From NCBI GenBank assembly GCA_947498505.1, contig CANMKG010000003.1, positions 434,001 through 498,000 on the forward strand: a stretch of DNA of 64,000 nucleotides, written 5' to 3'. Positions 25,866-34,483 of the stretch are shown piece by piece (the stretch's first letter is position 1; every line of letters begins with the position of its first letter). Source of the DNA: an uncultured Maribacter sp. (lineage in GTDB: Bacteria > Bacteroidota > Bacteroidia > Flavobacteriales > Flavobacteriaceae). The translations under genes were made by a program, and so were the position numbers. The notes beneath the pieces are model-generated. The model was not told where the DNA came from. It saw only the letters and a list, made by a program, of their open reading frames with translations, and did no database searches.

Positions 25866-27653
25866 TTAACGAGATGTATTTTTTGCTTGCTTCTTGTCTT
25901 GTTTGTATGGCACTATAATTCTACTCGGATATTTTGTATTATGATACAGTTTAATGTTTGCCTTTTTAGAATTTTTTTCAACCTGTTTAGAAGTATCAAT
26001 CCAATAGTTGTAATTTTTTTGAAGACTTGGAGAATCAATAGTAGAGAATACCAATCGTATTCTACTCCCTTTTTTTATCGTCCTGCTAAAAAGATTTCTT
26101 CCGCTAAACATGTATTTCACAATTTTGTCTTTAGGCACTTTTTTAGGCGCTTCAAGCCCATCTCTATATCTAGCTCTTAGAAAATCATTTTGTAAAAAAA
26201 TGGAGGTATTGTCCTTTGTTATTTCGTATGCCGAAAACCTTAAATCGGTATCTTCAACATCCATTGAAATGTAGGCTTCCAGTTTTATACTACCGTTTAC
26301 TGTAATGTCCTTTTCCAAAGGAAGAGAGTGATATATTAAAATGTTAGCGTCGTTTAAATAACTCTGATTTGTAAAAGAGTATTCACTAGTATAACTAGGA
26401 TTAGAAATTCCTTCTTTAAGAGAAGGGTTGTAAACAATTTGGTCGGCTGAAAGGTCTTTTTTTAAAGGAGTTTTGAGCAAATTACCTGATGAGAAAACGC
26501 TTTTGGCTTCTGAATTTTGTGAGCTCAAATATAGGTGCATGTTACTATCAGAAATAGCATCTAGATTAGATGCATACCTCCATAGGTTGTTTCCCATTTC
26601 ATAAAACATTACTCGATCTTTTAATAAAGCTGGTTTTTCCTTGTTTTTTAGAGTCCAATTAAACCAATTTAGATATAACGAATTCATGTCTATTACAGCA
26701 TTTTCACCAAAAGTTAAACCGCTAAGTTTGCTTTTAGGGTTACGCGTACCTCCATGATTCCAGGGGCCAATAATTAAATAATGATTTTTTTTAGCATTTT
26801 CATTACCGTAGGTGTCGTGATCTTTGTAATACTGCAATGCTCCAAACTGATCACCATCAAAATGCCCGGTAATAGACAAAATAGGAATGTTTATTCGTTT
26901 GTTTTCGTCTGGACTTAGATAAAATGCTTTCCAAAATTCGTCTTGACTGGGGTGACTTAGCCATTTTTGAAAGGTTTTGTTGGAAGCGCCAACAATGCTA
27001 TCATATTTATTAAATGCTATTCCGTTGGTGTACATTTTTTCTCTTTTAACAGCCCAGAAGTCTTCGCCAAAGAGTTCTCCATTATACGTTTTGCCACCCG
27101 TAAACATTAACCATCGTAATGAATATACAGAAAAAATATTATTGTATTTTGGGAAGTCTCTTCCCGGACGAACAGAAGCAATAGGAATTATTGTTTTTAG
27201 GTTTTCTGGCAAATGTTTTAAAGTTAGCCATTGTGCCGTTCCACGGTAAGATCCACCTAACATTCCTACTTTTCCATTACTCCATTTTTGTTTGGCAATC
27301 CAATTAACAATATCAAAGCCGTCTTTAGCATCGTTTTCAAAAGGAACAAATTCCCCTTCAGAATTTCCTCTTCCTCTTGAATCTACTGTAATAAAAACAT
27401 AGCCGTTTCTAGAAAAGAACAAACCTCTGGAGTGATTTTCATCTGAAATATAAGGTGTTATAATTAGTATGGTAGGATACTTTTTTTCAACTCCAGTAGG
27501 GATGTAAATGTTTGATGATAAGTTAATACCATCTGACATTTTAATTTTTTGATATAAGTTGAGTTTTACATCAAGGGAATCTGATGTTTTGGCGTGCGCG
27601 TAGTTTATAGATACTATTATAGCAATAAATAGCAAGAAAAACTTTTTTTTCAT
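25866..27653 (-). CDS. CocE/NonD family serine hydrolase, exported
   Basis: A 595-residue alpha/beta hydrolase of the X-Pro dipeptidyl-peptidase/CocE family. It has a signal peptide (cut near NYAHA-K), an N-terminal hydrolase domain with the nucleophile elbow GMLGGSYRGTAQW, oxyanion-type DSRGRGNSEG, a Glu/Asp region in TGHFDGDQFGALQYY and the catalytic His in IIGPWNHGGT. A jelly-roll C-terminal domain follows (about 350-570). Members cleave amides or esters, including acylated beta-lactams and cocaine-like esters. The natural substrate here is unknown; periplasmic location is inferred from the signal. Confidence 0.85.
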   Translation of the reverse strand: MKKKFFLLFIAIIVSINYAHAKTSDSLDVKLNLYQKIKMSDGINLSSNIYIPTGVEKKYPTILIITPYISDENHSRGLFFSRNGYVFITVDSRGRGNSEGEFVPFENDAKDGFDIVNWIAKQKWSNGKVGMLGGSYRGTAQWLTLKHLPENLKTIIPIASVRPGRDFPKYNNIFSVYSLRWLMFTGGKTYNGELFGEDFWAVKREKMYTNGIAFNKYDSIVGASNKTFQKWLSHPSQDEFWKAFYLSPDENKRINIPILSITGHFDGDQFGALQYYKDHDTYGNENAKKNHYLIIGPWNHGGTRNPKSKLSGLTFGENAVIDMNSLYLNWFNWTLKNKEKPALLKDRVMFYEMGNNLWRYASNLDAISDSNMHLYLSSQNSEAKSVFSSGNLLKTPLKKDLSADQIVYNPSLKEGISNPSYTSEYSFTNQSYLNDANILIYHSLPLEKDITVNGSIKLEAYISMDVEDTDLRFSAYEITKDNTSIFLQNDFLRARYRDGLEAPKKVPKDKIVKYMFSGRNLFSRTIKKGSRIRLVFSTIDSPSLQKNYNYWIDTSKQVEKNSKKANIKLYHNTKYPSRIIVPYKQDKKQAKNTSR

Positions 27654-27761
27654 TTGTGTTTTTAAGGGAGATTAGTGGTATGATACTTAAATTTATGAAA
27701 CAAATGTTGCATAAAAATCTATCTAAAAATAAGGTTTTTTCTGGCGTTATGTGTCGTTTTA

Positions 27762-29009
27762 TTAGTTCGTGTATTTTTTTAATAAAACGCAGGCGCAATG
27801 ACTGCCAAACCCGAAGCTATTGCTAATTGCATAATTTACCGTTTTTGTTGTTTTTTTTCCTAGAGAAAGGTTAAGTGTAGAAGGAATTTGTTCATCGATT
27901 TTAGTAGTGTTGATGGTTGGGGGTATTTCATTGGTTTGTACTGTTAAGGCTGTGGCAATAGCTTCAATAGCACCTGTGCCGCCAAGTAAATGACCTGTCA
28001 TTGATTTTGTTCCACTAATTTGAAGCTTATCTAAATTACTTGCAAACAACTTTTTTATGGCTTTAATTTCTGATAAATCACCCAAACCTGTTGAGGTGGC
28101 GTGCGCATTTATATAATCTATATGGCTAGGATTTACTTGTCCCTCCGAAATAGCATTTTTCATTGCGAGATAAGCACCATAACCTTCAGGGTGAGTTCCA
28201 GTAATGTGGTACGCATCAGAAGATTCGCCACCACCAATTATTTCGGTATAAATAGGTGCATTTCGTTTTATTGCAGAATCTAAACTTTCAACTATTAATG
28301 CTCCTGCTCCTTCGCCAACAACAAACCCATCTCTAGACACATCAAAAGGACGAGAAGCAGTAGTATAATTCTCGTTATTGGTGGACATAGCTTTCATGGC
28401 ATTAAAACCACCAATAGAGGATTCTGTTATTGGAGCTTCAGAACCGCCAGTAATAAAGATGTCTGCTTTTCCCATTCGTATATAGTTGAAGGCATGAATA
28501 ATACTTTGAGTGGATGATGCGCAGGCGGTAACAGGACAATAGTTTATTCCATGTAATTTGTTTTTTATAGCTATAGTTCCAGAAAGGCTATTTGAGATTA
28601 TTTTTGGAATAAAAAAAGGATTAAATCTTGGAGTGAAATTGTTTTTGGTATGTTCTACTACTTCTTTTTCAAAGGTTTCAAAGCCTCCAATTCCGCTGGC
28701 AAAAATTACGCCGATTCTTGTGGTATCTAATTGCGAGAAGTCTAACTGAGCATCTGCAATTGCTTCCTCAGAAGCAACTAAGCCATATTGAGCATATTTA
28801 TCTAATTTACGAGCTTCTTTTCTATCGAAATAGTCTAAGGGATTGTAATTTTTAACCTCACACGCAAATTGAGTTTTGAATTTGCTTGCATCGAACTGAG
28901 TTATTTTGTTTGCCCCAGATACCCCGTTGAGAAGGTTACTCCAGTAGGTTTTTACATTATTCCCAATTGGAGTAATTGCTCCCAATCCAGTAATTACTAC
29001 TCTTTTCAT
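27762..29009 (-). CDS. Beta-ketoacyl-ACP synthase (FabF-like paralog)
   Basis: A 415-residue condensing enzyme with the complete Cys-His-His set: Cys in PVTACASSTQS, His in INAHATSTGLGDLSE and His in KSMTGHLLGGTGAIEA. The start MKRVVITGLGAITPIGN is classical. No acyl carrier protein or other fatty-acid genes are adjacent, so this may be an accessory copy. A TetR gene lies 47 nt upstream in the same direction, and an inverted repeat matching the one before the TetR gene sits directly before this start. Regulated use, for example in changing membrane lipid length, is inferred. Confidence 0.9.
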   Translation of the reverse strand: MKRVVITGLGAITPIGNNVKTYWSNLLNGVSGANKITQFDASKFKTQFACEVKNYNPLDYFDRKEARKLDKYAQYGLVASEEAIADAQLDFSQLDTTRIGVIFASGIGGFETFEKEVVEHTKNNFTPRFNPFFIPKIISNSLSGTIAIKNKLHGINYCPVTACASSTQSIIHAFNYIRMGKADIFITGGSEAPITESSIGGFNAMKAMSTNNENYTTASRPFDVSRDGFVVGEGAGALIVESLDSAIKRNAPIYTEIIGGGESSDAYHITGTHPEGYGAYLAMKNAISEGQVNPSHIDYINAHATSTGLGDLSEIKAIKKLFASNLDKLQISGTKSMTGHLLGGTGAIEAIATALTVQTNEIPPTINTTKIDEQIPSTLNLSLGKKTTKTVNYAISNSFGFGSHCACVLLKKYTN

Positions 29010-29023
29010 AAGTTATTTTTTCG

Positions 29024-29039
29024 TATACCGTAAGGTATA
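29024..29039. promoter_or_regulatory. TetR-type operator before the ketoacyl synthase gene
   Basis: TATACC-GTAA-GGTATA is a perfect 6+6 inverted repeat with a 4-nt spacer, 15 bp upstream of the ketoacyl synthase start. The same architecture with one mismatch recurs at 29655-29670 upstream of the TetR gene. Confidence 0.65.
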
Positions 29040-29056
29040 TGTTTGTGTAAATTTTT

Positions 29057-29647
29057 TTACTCTTTTTTTATGGATAAAATTTCTTTTTCTAACGTCTCAA
29101 GGTTTTTTAGTAAAATATCAGGTTGATTAAGTGTTTTAGAAAGTAAAATGCTTCCTTCAATTTGCGCAATTATTTTATGAGAAAACTCCAGAGTGTTTAT
29201 GGTTATAATTTCATTATTTTCTATACCAAGGTCTAGTATGGTTTTAACTCTTTTTATCCAATCATTAATGGTATTTATAACTTCATTTTTTAATATTTCA
29301 TCACCATCATCGGTGTCAACAGCAGTATTTAATATTGCACACCCTCCATTGTTAAAAACGTTTCTGTAATTGTTTTTAAAATGTTCGAAAAAGAGTTGTA
29401 ACTTTTTAATTGCCGAGGGTTCACTGTCTATTAAATTAGAAATTTCTTTAGTTTGAAATTTATAATTGTAGCGAAAGGCCTCAAGAGCTACCTCATTTTT
29501 GTTTTTAAAATTACCATAAATACTTCCTTTGGTTAGACCAGTAGCTTCCGTTAAATCAGAAAGGTAAGTGCCAACATAACCTTTTTTATTAAAGATTGAC
29601 GCTGTCTTTTCGATTATAAATTGTCTTGTTTTTTCAGATCTAACCAT
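29057..29647 (-). CDS. TetR family transcriptional regulator
   Basis: A 196-residue regulator with a TetR HTH at about residues 8-54 (TASIFNKKGYVGTYLSDLTE, then GLTKGSIYGNFKNKNEVA). A helical ligand domain follows. It lies directly upstream of the FabF-like gene in the same orientation. Matched inverted repeats in front of both genes suggest that it represses itself and the synthase. The effector is unknown; acyl-CoA is a family precedent. Confidence 0.9.
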   Translation of the reverse strand: MVRSEKTRQFIIEKTASIFNKKGYVGTYLSDLTEATGLTKGSIYGNFKNKNEVALEAFRYNYKFQTKEISNLIDSEPSAIKKLQLFFEHFKNNYRNVFNNGGCAILNTAVDTDDGDEILKNEVINTINDWIKRVKTILDLGIENNEIITINTLEFSHKIIAQIEGSILLSKTLNQPDILLKNLETLEKEILSIKKE

Positions 29648-29654
29648 GGTGCAA

Positions 29655-29670
29655 TATACTTCACGGTATA
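29655..29670. promoter_or_regulatory. TetR-type operator before the TetR gene
   Basis: TATACT-TCAC-GGTATA, five of six symmetric pairs, lies 8 bp upstream of the TetR start and overlaps a TATATTGC promoter-like element on the minus strand. It matches the perfect repeat at 29024-29039. Confidence 0.6.
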
Positions 29671-29713
29671 TGAAATAACAAAATATTTTCGTTTTTAATA
29701 GTAAGGGATTAAT

Positions 29714-30886
29714 CTATTGCTTTTTATGAAATAGCCAAGTAGCCCTATGCCATATGGTTTCTAAAGGGCCTCTTTTATATCTATTTAACCACCAAGAAGA
29801 AAAAAGTCCCATAATAATTGCTAAGGCTATACCAATTAGTAAACTATATGTAGCTCCGGTATGTTGATACATGCCTAGCCCAAAACCATAATATATTGAC
29901 GAACCTAAAATGGATTGTATTACATAATTGGAAAGGCTCATGCGTCCTATGGGTGATAGTATATTTAAAATTTTACCGCCAATTTTAGTGTAAAACGTTA
30001 GTAAAAAGCCCGAAATTAAGACAAACATAAACGCGATATTGGTCAAAGAGGTTTCAATAGTGGTTAAAGCTCTTTTAATACCTTCACTAGTAATTTCAGG
30101 TACTATATTTTTTTTAATAAAGTATAAAGGAATAAAAATCAGAAAAGAAACTAAGAGTGTTCTAATCCAGATTTTTTTGTTTTTAAGGGAGTAGTTAAAA
30201 ATTTGAAGACGACCACCTAACATACCCAATAAGAAAAGAGCAAGTATGTGAGGGTATCTTCCATTTTCATGACTCCATAGTACCACCGCTTTTTTTCCAT
30301 TTATTAGATTACCATACGCAGTGTTAATGAAGGAATCTCCTTTTATGTAGTCTTCCATTTTGCCAAAATATGCCCATGAATTTGGGTCTGCGATTTTTGC
30401 ACTTGGATTTTGAGCAGCTATAAATAAATTAATCCACTCAAAAGGTTGTGCTAATAAAATAACTGAGACTATGAATACAAGTTTATTTCCTAGCTTACTA
30501 AACGGAATTAATAAAAACCCAATAATGGCGTAAATAAACAATATATCTCCTTGGTAAAACGCAGAGTTTAGTATCCCAAATCCTAATAACAATACAAGTC
30601 TCCAGGCAAATACAAGTCTAAAGTCGTTTCCTTTTCTTTCTTGATTGTTAAACTGAATAAAATAGGTTAATCCAAATAGTAGAGCAAATATTCCATAAGA
30701 CTTTCCTCCGAATAAAAAGAACCCTGCATCCCATATTTTTTTATCTAGTTGTACCATCCAGTCAGGAAGATTTGGAGGCAAAAAGTAAACATCAAAATGC
30801 TCTATGTTATGTAAAAGCATTATAGAAACTATGGCAAATCCTCTTAAAGCATCTACAGCATGAATTCTGGTATTGGTAATTGACAT
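29714..30886 (-). CDS. DUF418 / YeiB-like membrane protein
   Basis: A 390-residue polytopic membrane protein of the YeiB/DUF418 family. It begins IHAVDALRGFAIVSIMLLHNI, the acyltransferase-3-like opening with an Asp/Arg pair and an Asn/His in the first helix. About ten membrane segments follow, and the C-terminal part (GRMSLSNYVIQSILGSSIYY, ending NRYKRGPLETIWHRATW) is the DUF418 signature. Its biochemical role is not established. It lies 96 bp downstream of the DOPA-dioxygenase-like gene. Confidence 0.8.
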   Translation of the reverse strand: MSITNTRIHAVDALRGFAIVSIMLLHNIEHFDVYFLPPNLPDWMVQLDKKIWDAGFFLFGGKSYGIFALLFGLTYFIQFNNQERKGNDFRLVFAWRLVLLLGFGILNSAFYQGDILFIYAIIGFLLIPFSKLGNKLVFIVSVILLAQPFEWINLFIAAQNPSAKIADPNSWAYFGKMEDYIKGDSFINTAYGNLINGKKAVVLWSHENGRYPHILALFLLGMLGGRLQIFNYSLKNKKIWIRTLLVSFLIFIPLYFIKKNIVPEITSEGIKRALTTIETSLTNIAFMFVLISGFLLTFYTKIGGKILNILSPIGRMSLSNYVIQSILGSSIYYGFGLGMYQHTGATYSLLIGIALAIIMGLFSSWWLNRYKRGPLETIWHRATWLFHKKQ

Positions 30887-30982
30887 TAGAAACTGATATT
30901 TTGTAGTAAAATAAGACTTTCTATTGTTTTAATTATTAACTGATGATTTTTTTGTGTTTATCGAAGTGCTTAACAGGTATTG

Positions 30983-31858
30983 TTATTGAAACAATAATGA
31001 ACGCATTGAAATAGCTCCCAAATCAAAACTATCGTTAAAATATGTGATTTCATCTTTTTTGTCCATTGCCCCAAGCGTATAAAGTAAAGGCAAAAAATGA
31101 TCATAAGTTGGATGAGCTATTTTAGCTAAATGTCCAAGTTTTTGGAAGTTAACGACGCCATTAAAATTTCTGTCGTCAATGTATTTCGCAATAATGGAAT
31201 CAAATTCTTTTGTCCAATCGTAGGCAGGTATTCCATTACGAAGTTTAGAAAGATTATGTACAATGTTTCCGCTACCAATAATTAATACTCCTTTTTTTCT
31301 AAGTTTGTTGAGTTCCTTTCCTAATTCGTAATGAAATGTTGCAGGCTGTGAATAGTCAACACTTAGTTGATAAACCGGAACATCTGCTTTTGGAAACATT
31401 GGTTTTAATATTGCCCAAGTTCCGTGGTCCAAACCCCATTCAAAATCTTCCACAACTGCGGTTTTGTGTTGCAAGATATCAGCTGTAATTTTTGACATTT
31501 CCGGCGCGCCTGGAGCAGGATATTGTTGTTGAAATAACTCATCAGGAAAGCCGCCAAAATCATGAATGGTTTTTGGGCTTTTCATAGCTGTAACTTTGGT
31601 TACTTTGTTTGTAATCCAATGAGCAGAAATTACTAAAATTGCCTGAGGCGTTTCTAGTTGATTTCCGAGTTCTTTCCACTTTCTGCTAAAATTGTTGTCT
31701 AAAATGGCATTTAAAGGAGTACCATGTCCAACGAACATCATTGGCATTTTATGCGTAGTTTTTAATTCTTTATTTAATTTACCCAAGGCGTTTAATTGCA
31801 TAAACGGTAATGATGTTGATGCCATGGCAGTAGTTTTTAAAAAATCAATTCGTTTCAT
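30983..31858 (-). CDS. 4,5-DOPA-dioxygenase-extradiol (YgiD)-like protein with export signal
   Basis: A 291-residue member of the class III extradiol dioxygenase family. Metal and active-site motifs are MFVGHGTPLNAI, VISAHWITNKV, DFGGFPDELFQQQYPAPG and WGLDHGTWAIL. An N-terminal extension of about 37 residues (MKRIDFLKTTAMASTSLPFM) resembles a Tat leader in which the twin Arg has become Arg-Ile. Cytoplasmic homologues start near the MPMMFVGHG stretch. The native substrate could be a catechol, but many homologues are uncharacterised. A hairpin terminator separates it from the upstream yceI gene. Confidence 0.8.
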   Translation of the reverse strand: MKRIDFLKTTAMASTSLPFMQLNALGKLNKELKTTHKMPMMFVGHGTPLNAILDNNFSRKWKELGNQLETPQAILVISAHWITNKVTKVTAMKSPKTIHDFGGFPDELFQQQYPAPGAPEMSKITADILQHKTAVVEDFEWGLDHGTWAILKPMFPKADVPVYQLSVDYSQPATFHYELGKELNKLRKKGVLIIGSGNIVHNLSKLRNGIPAYDWTKEFDSIIAKYIDDRNFNGVVNFQKLGHLAKIAHPTYDHFLPLLYTLGAMDKKDEITYFNDSFDLGAISMRSLLFQ

Positions 31859-31874
31859 AATAATTGAAAATTAA

Positions 31875-31906
31875 GCCAGCTTATTTAAAACTTTAAATAA
31901 ACTGGC
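31875..31906 (-). terminator. Terminator after the YceI gene
   Basis: GCCAG (31875-31879) pairs with CTGGC (31902-31906), and the TTATTTAAA/TTTAAATAA arms inside extend the stem with one mismatched pair. A T-rich stretch follows on the minus strand. It lies 12 bp past the YceI stop. Confidence 0.65.
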
Positions 31907-31917
31907 ATATTAATAAA

Positions 31918-32502
31918 CTACTTAGACTTAATTAGTTCTAATTTAATGATGAAGGATACATCTTCACCCAACGTCCAACTACCATGTTCTGTCTTTGCGT
32001 TCCATGCAATGCCGTAATCTATTCTGTTAACTTCACCTGTGACTGTAAAGCCAGCTCTGGTATTTCCATAGCCATCTATTGCTATTCCACCATGTTTAAC
32101 ATTTAGAGTAACAAGCTTAGTTACACCGCGCATAGTTAAGTTTCCTTTAAGTAAATATTTGTTGCCTTTTACTTTTTTAAAAGAGGTACTTTTAAAAGTT
32201 ATCTTGGGGTGCTTTTTAGTATGAAAAAAGTCTTCAGATTTTAAATGACCATCTCTTTTTTCGTTATCCGTATTGATAGAGTTAGCATCTATCTCAAAGT
32301 TTATTTTGGAGTTCGAAAAATCTTTAGACTTGCTAGAAAAATTACCGTTAAATGTTTTAAAAGTTCCATCAACTTCGGAGATAACTAAATGGGTTATTGA
32401 AAAATTTACTTTTGAATGACTTGGGTCTATATTCCAAGTTGTTTGTGCGTAGGTTGATATTGTAAAAACAACTGCGATTACTGATGTGATTAACTGTTTC
32501 AT
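31918..32502 (-). CDS. YceI family periplasmic lipid-binding-like protein
   Basis: A 194-residue YceI protein with a signal peptide (cut near STYAQ-T). Family motifs are WNIDPSHSKVNFSITHLVIS, FEIDANSINTDNEKRDGHLK and FFHTKKHPKITFKSTSFKKV, with a C-terminal GSWTLGEDVSFIIKLELI. YceI proteins are lipocalin-like barrels that bind isoprenoid lipids and are often induced by stress. It lies downstream of a Crp/Fnr-type gene and has a candidate regulator site centred about 40 bp upstream of its probable transcription start. Confidence 0.92.
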   Translation of the reverse strand: MKQLITSVIAVVFTISTYAQTTWNIDPSHSKVNFSITHLVISEVDGTFKTFNGNFSSKSKDFSNSKINFEIDANSINTDNEKRDGHLKSEDFFHTKKHPKITFKSTSFKKVKGNKYLLKGNLTMRGVTKLVTLNVKHGGIAIDGYGNTRAGFTVTGEVNRIDYGIAWNAKTEHGSWTLGEDVSFIIKLELIKSK

Positions 32503-32538
32503 TTTTTTAAATTTTATAATGATTAATAATTTACACTA

Positions 32539-32583
32539 CAAAGATTTAGCTAAATGAAAAGCTACACATTCACATATGTTAAT
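32539..32583 (-). promoter_or_regulatory. YceI promoter with Crp/Fnr-like site
   Basis: On the minus strand AATCTTTG (32539-32546) is one base off the -7 element TAnnTTTG. The plus-strand 16-mer ATTCACATATGTTAAT (32568-32583), with core palindrome ACATATGT, is centred 29.5 bp beyond the -7 box, about -40 from the start point. It matches 11 of 16 bases of the site at 34460-34475, which has the same spacing. Confidence 0.5.
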
Positions 32584-32601
32584 AAATGTAAGATGATAAA
32601 G

Positions 32602-33174
32602 TTATTCGAGAATAGTTTTACGAATTCTACTTAAGGACTGAGGTTTAATACCTAAATATGATGCGATGTAATGTTGAGGTACGCGCTGTACAATTTGCGG
32701 ATGAGATTGTACAAGCTTTAAGTAACGTTCTTTTGCTGAAGCACCATAAATTTTTGAAATTCGTCGTTGTGAGTTTATGTAGGCATTTTGTATTAGTAAT
32801 CTAAAAAAACGTTCCATTTTGGGAATGGTATCACATGCTTTCTCAAAACTTTGTTTACTAATAATAGTGATTTCTGAGTTTTCTATAGCTTGAACATTAA
32901 AAATAGCTTCTTCATTAGATAGAAAACTAAATAAGTCCGAAATCCAATAATTTTCTAAGGCTATTTGTATAACATGTTTGTTTCCTTTGTCATCTATGTA
33001 ATAAGAATATAAAACACCAGTATTTACAAAAGCAATATACTTTGCAACATCTCCTTCATTGATGAAGAAATCATTTTTTTTAATATTTGTTGGTTTAGTT
33101 AATGCTAAGAATTCATTAAAATCTTGTTCAGATATTTCTACCTTTTCGTTTATACTTTTGTGAAGTTGATTCAT
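32602..33174 (-). CDS. Crp/Fnr family transcriptional regulator (copy 1)
   Basis: A 190-residue regulator with an N-terminal cyclic-nucleotide-binding-like barrel (NEGDVAKYIAFVNTGVLYSY) and a short C-terminal helix-turn-helix (QHYIASYLGIKPQSLSRIRK). The usual phosphate-binding Arg-containing loop of cAMP-binding CRP is not obvious, so the signal may not be cAMP. It lies upstream of yceI in the same direction. Two further paralogs are at 34.5-35.1 and 38.8-39.4 kb. Confidence 0.9.
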   Translation of the reverse strand: MNQLHKSINEKVEISEQDFNEFLALTKPTNIKKNDFFINEGDVAKYIAFVNTGVLYSYYIDDKGNKHVIQIALENYWISDLFSFLSNEEAIFNVQAIENSEITIISKQSFEKACDTIPKMERFFRLLIQNAYINSQRRISKIYGASAKERYLKLVQSHPQIVQRVPQHYIASYLGIKPQSLSRIRKTILE

Positions 33175-33219
33175 TTTTTATAGCAAACAATAACCAAGCA
33201 ATAGCTTTTAAGACTTAAA

Positions 33220-33263
33220 CAAAGATAACAGAAATGAATAAGCGTAAAAATTCTACAGAATTT
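33220..33263 (-). promoter_or_regulatory. Promoter of Crp/Fnr copy 1 with inverted repeat
   Basis: TATCTTTG on the minus strand (33220-33227) matches the -7 element exactly and lies 46 bp before the start codon. A perfect 7+7 inverted repeat AAATTCT-AC-AGAATTT (33248-33263) is centred 28.5 bp beyond it, near -40. Its sequence differs from the other Crp/Fnr-like sites. Confidence 0.45.
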
Positions 33264-33277
33264 ACTAAAAGGTAAAA

Positions 33278-33300
33278 CGGCTTAGATGTAGTCTAAGCCG
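33278..33300 (-). terminator. Terminator after the DUF2214-like gene
   Basis: CGGCTTAGA (33278-33286) and TCTAAGCCG (33292-33300) form a perfect 9-bp stem with a 5-nt loop, followed on the minus strand by TTTTACCTTTT. It lies 26 bp past the stop of the membrane protein gene. Confidence 0.8.
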
Positions 33301-33325
33301 ATATTTGGTTTTATGTTTAGTATAG

Positions 33326-33760
33326 TTAAATTCCTCTTGCCACGGCTACTCCCAATAAAGGAATTATCAAAAGCAATGCGAGTTCTATTTTGAGGATAAG
33401 CTGGATTAACTTAAAATTTTCAACTTCAATGATTTCTTCTTTTGATTTACGCATTTTTAAAAAATGAGCTGTTGGTAAAATAGAGCAAATACCTACCAAA
33501 ATGAATAAGGTTATTTTAGTAATAAATACGGGGTTTGATAAATAATAATCAACACCTTTTCCGAAAAAAAATAATCGTAACACTCCTGTTGCAACCGCGG
33601 TTATTGCAAAAATCCCAAAGCTTAAATCGGCTTTTACTAATAATAACAAACTTTTACGCACCATTTTTTCTTTTAAAGTAATTAGAGATAATAGCAATGT
33701 GGAGAATAAAAGAAAAATGGAAATAAAGTGTATATAACTTACCAGAATATGTAACCACAT
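33326..33760 (-). CDS. DUF2214-like four-helix membrane protein
   Basis: A 144-residue membrane protein with four hydrophobic segments and the pattern GVLRLFFFGKGVDYYLSNPVF between helices 2 and 3, which recalls the DUF2214 family. Function unknown. Its start lies 3 nt after the stop of the upstream lipoprotein gene and a terminator follows, so the two form a small operon. Confidence 0.7.
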   Translation of the reverse strand: MWLHILVSYIHFISIFLLFSTLLLSLITLKEKMVRKSLLLLVKADLSFGIFAITAVATGVLRLFFFGKGVDYYLSNPVFITKITLFILVGICSILPTAHFLKMRKSKEEIIEVENFKLIQLILKIELALLLIIPLLGVAVARGI

Positions 33761-33763
33761 TAT

Positions 33764-34393
33764 TTATTCAAATTTAGTTGGTGCACTATCTAATTTAGTT
33801 GGTCTAAAAATCACTGCTTTTTCCTCAATTTTTGCAAAAGGTGTTTCTTCTCCATTTTTAAGTTTAAAAAGCTCTACGGTTTCTAATAACTTTCCTTCTT
33901 CGTATTTATAATGCTGTGTAATTCTCATGGTATTGTAAGGTGCAAGAGAGCTAATATCAGCTATAGCAAATTGAATTACTTGCTCTCTAAACTCCTCATC
34001 TGAAGTGCCTTTTCCGTTACCCAGGGATGAATTAATGGTTGAAACAATGGCATTGTTTTGCTTTATATAATCTATTGCAAAAAACATTGTTTGTTCTCGA
34101 GGGCCAGCTTTTCCGTCATAATCAGGATGAATACGATGCATGTTTTTAATGGATTTCCAAGAGTTTTTGTAACGTCTTTGAACAACTTCAAAAGAATAGT
34201 CGTTTGGCTGATTACGCTGATATTTTCCATCAATATATATGTACGATTCTCCTTGTCCAGACCAAAGAATACTATAATTGTCATTGGTTGACGGAAGTGT
34301 TTTACTTGTTGGAATAATGATGGTATTAGACGAACCACAGCTCGTTAAAATTATTGCAATTGTTATAGTTAAATAAAGAGATAATTTTTTCAT
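33764..34393 (-). CDS. Lipoprotein of unknown function
   Basis: A 209-residue lipoprotein (lipobox LTSC near residue 19). I do not recognise the family. Visible stretches include HRIHPDYDGKAGPREQTMFF and YKYEEGKLLETVELFKLKNG, suggesting a mostly beta fold. It is first in a two-gene unit with the DUF2214-like gene, downstream of Crp/Fnr copy 2. An exact TAnnTTTG promoter element precedes it together with a Crp/Fnr-like site. Confidence 0.65.
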   Translation of the reverse strand: MKKLSLYLTITIAIILTSCGSSNTIIIPTSKTLPSTNDNYSILWSGQGESYIYIDGKYQRNQPNDYSFEVVQRRYKNSWKSIKNMHRIHPDYDGKAGPREQTMFFAIDYIKQNNAIVSTINSSLGNGKGTSDEEFREQVIQFAIADISSLAPYNTMRITQHYKYEEGKLLETVELFKLKNGEETPFAKIEEKAVIFRPTKLDSAPTKFE

Positions 34394-34430
34394 GACAATC
34401 TACTTTTTGTGTTATGTTTAATTTACATGA

Positions 34431-34475
34431 CAAAGGTAGATGCCCAATGTTTTTTAAAAATTGATGTATGTTACA
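34431..34475 (-). promoter_or_regulatory. Lipoprotein-operon promoter with Crp/Fnr-like site
   Basis: TACCTTTG on the minus strand (34431-34438) is an exact -7 element. The plus-strand 16-mer ATTGATGTATGTTACA (34460-34475) is centred 29.5 bp beyond it, the same spacing as at the YceI promoter. It shares 12 of 16 bases with the site at 38787-38802. Confidence 0.55.
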
Positions 34476-34483
34476 ATCGTAAA

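Noticed and set aside
27571-27798. 75-codon minus-strand frame between the ketoacyl synthase and CocE genes
   Set aside because: It overlaps the coding ends of both neighbours in another frame and has a Lys/Ile/Asn-rich, unstructured product.
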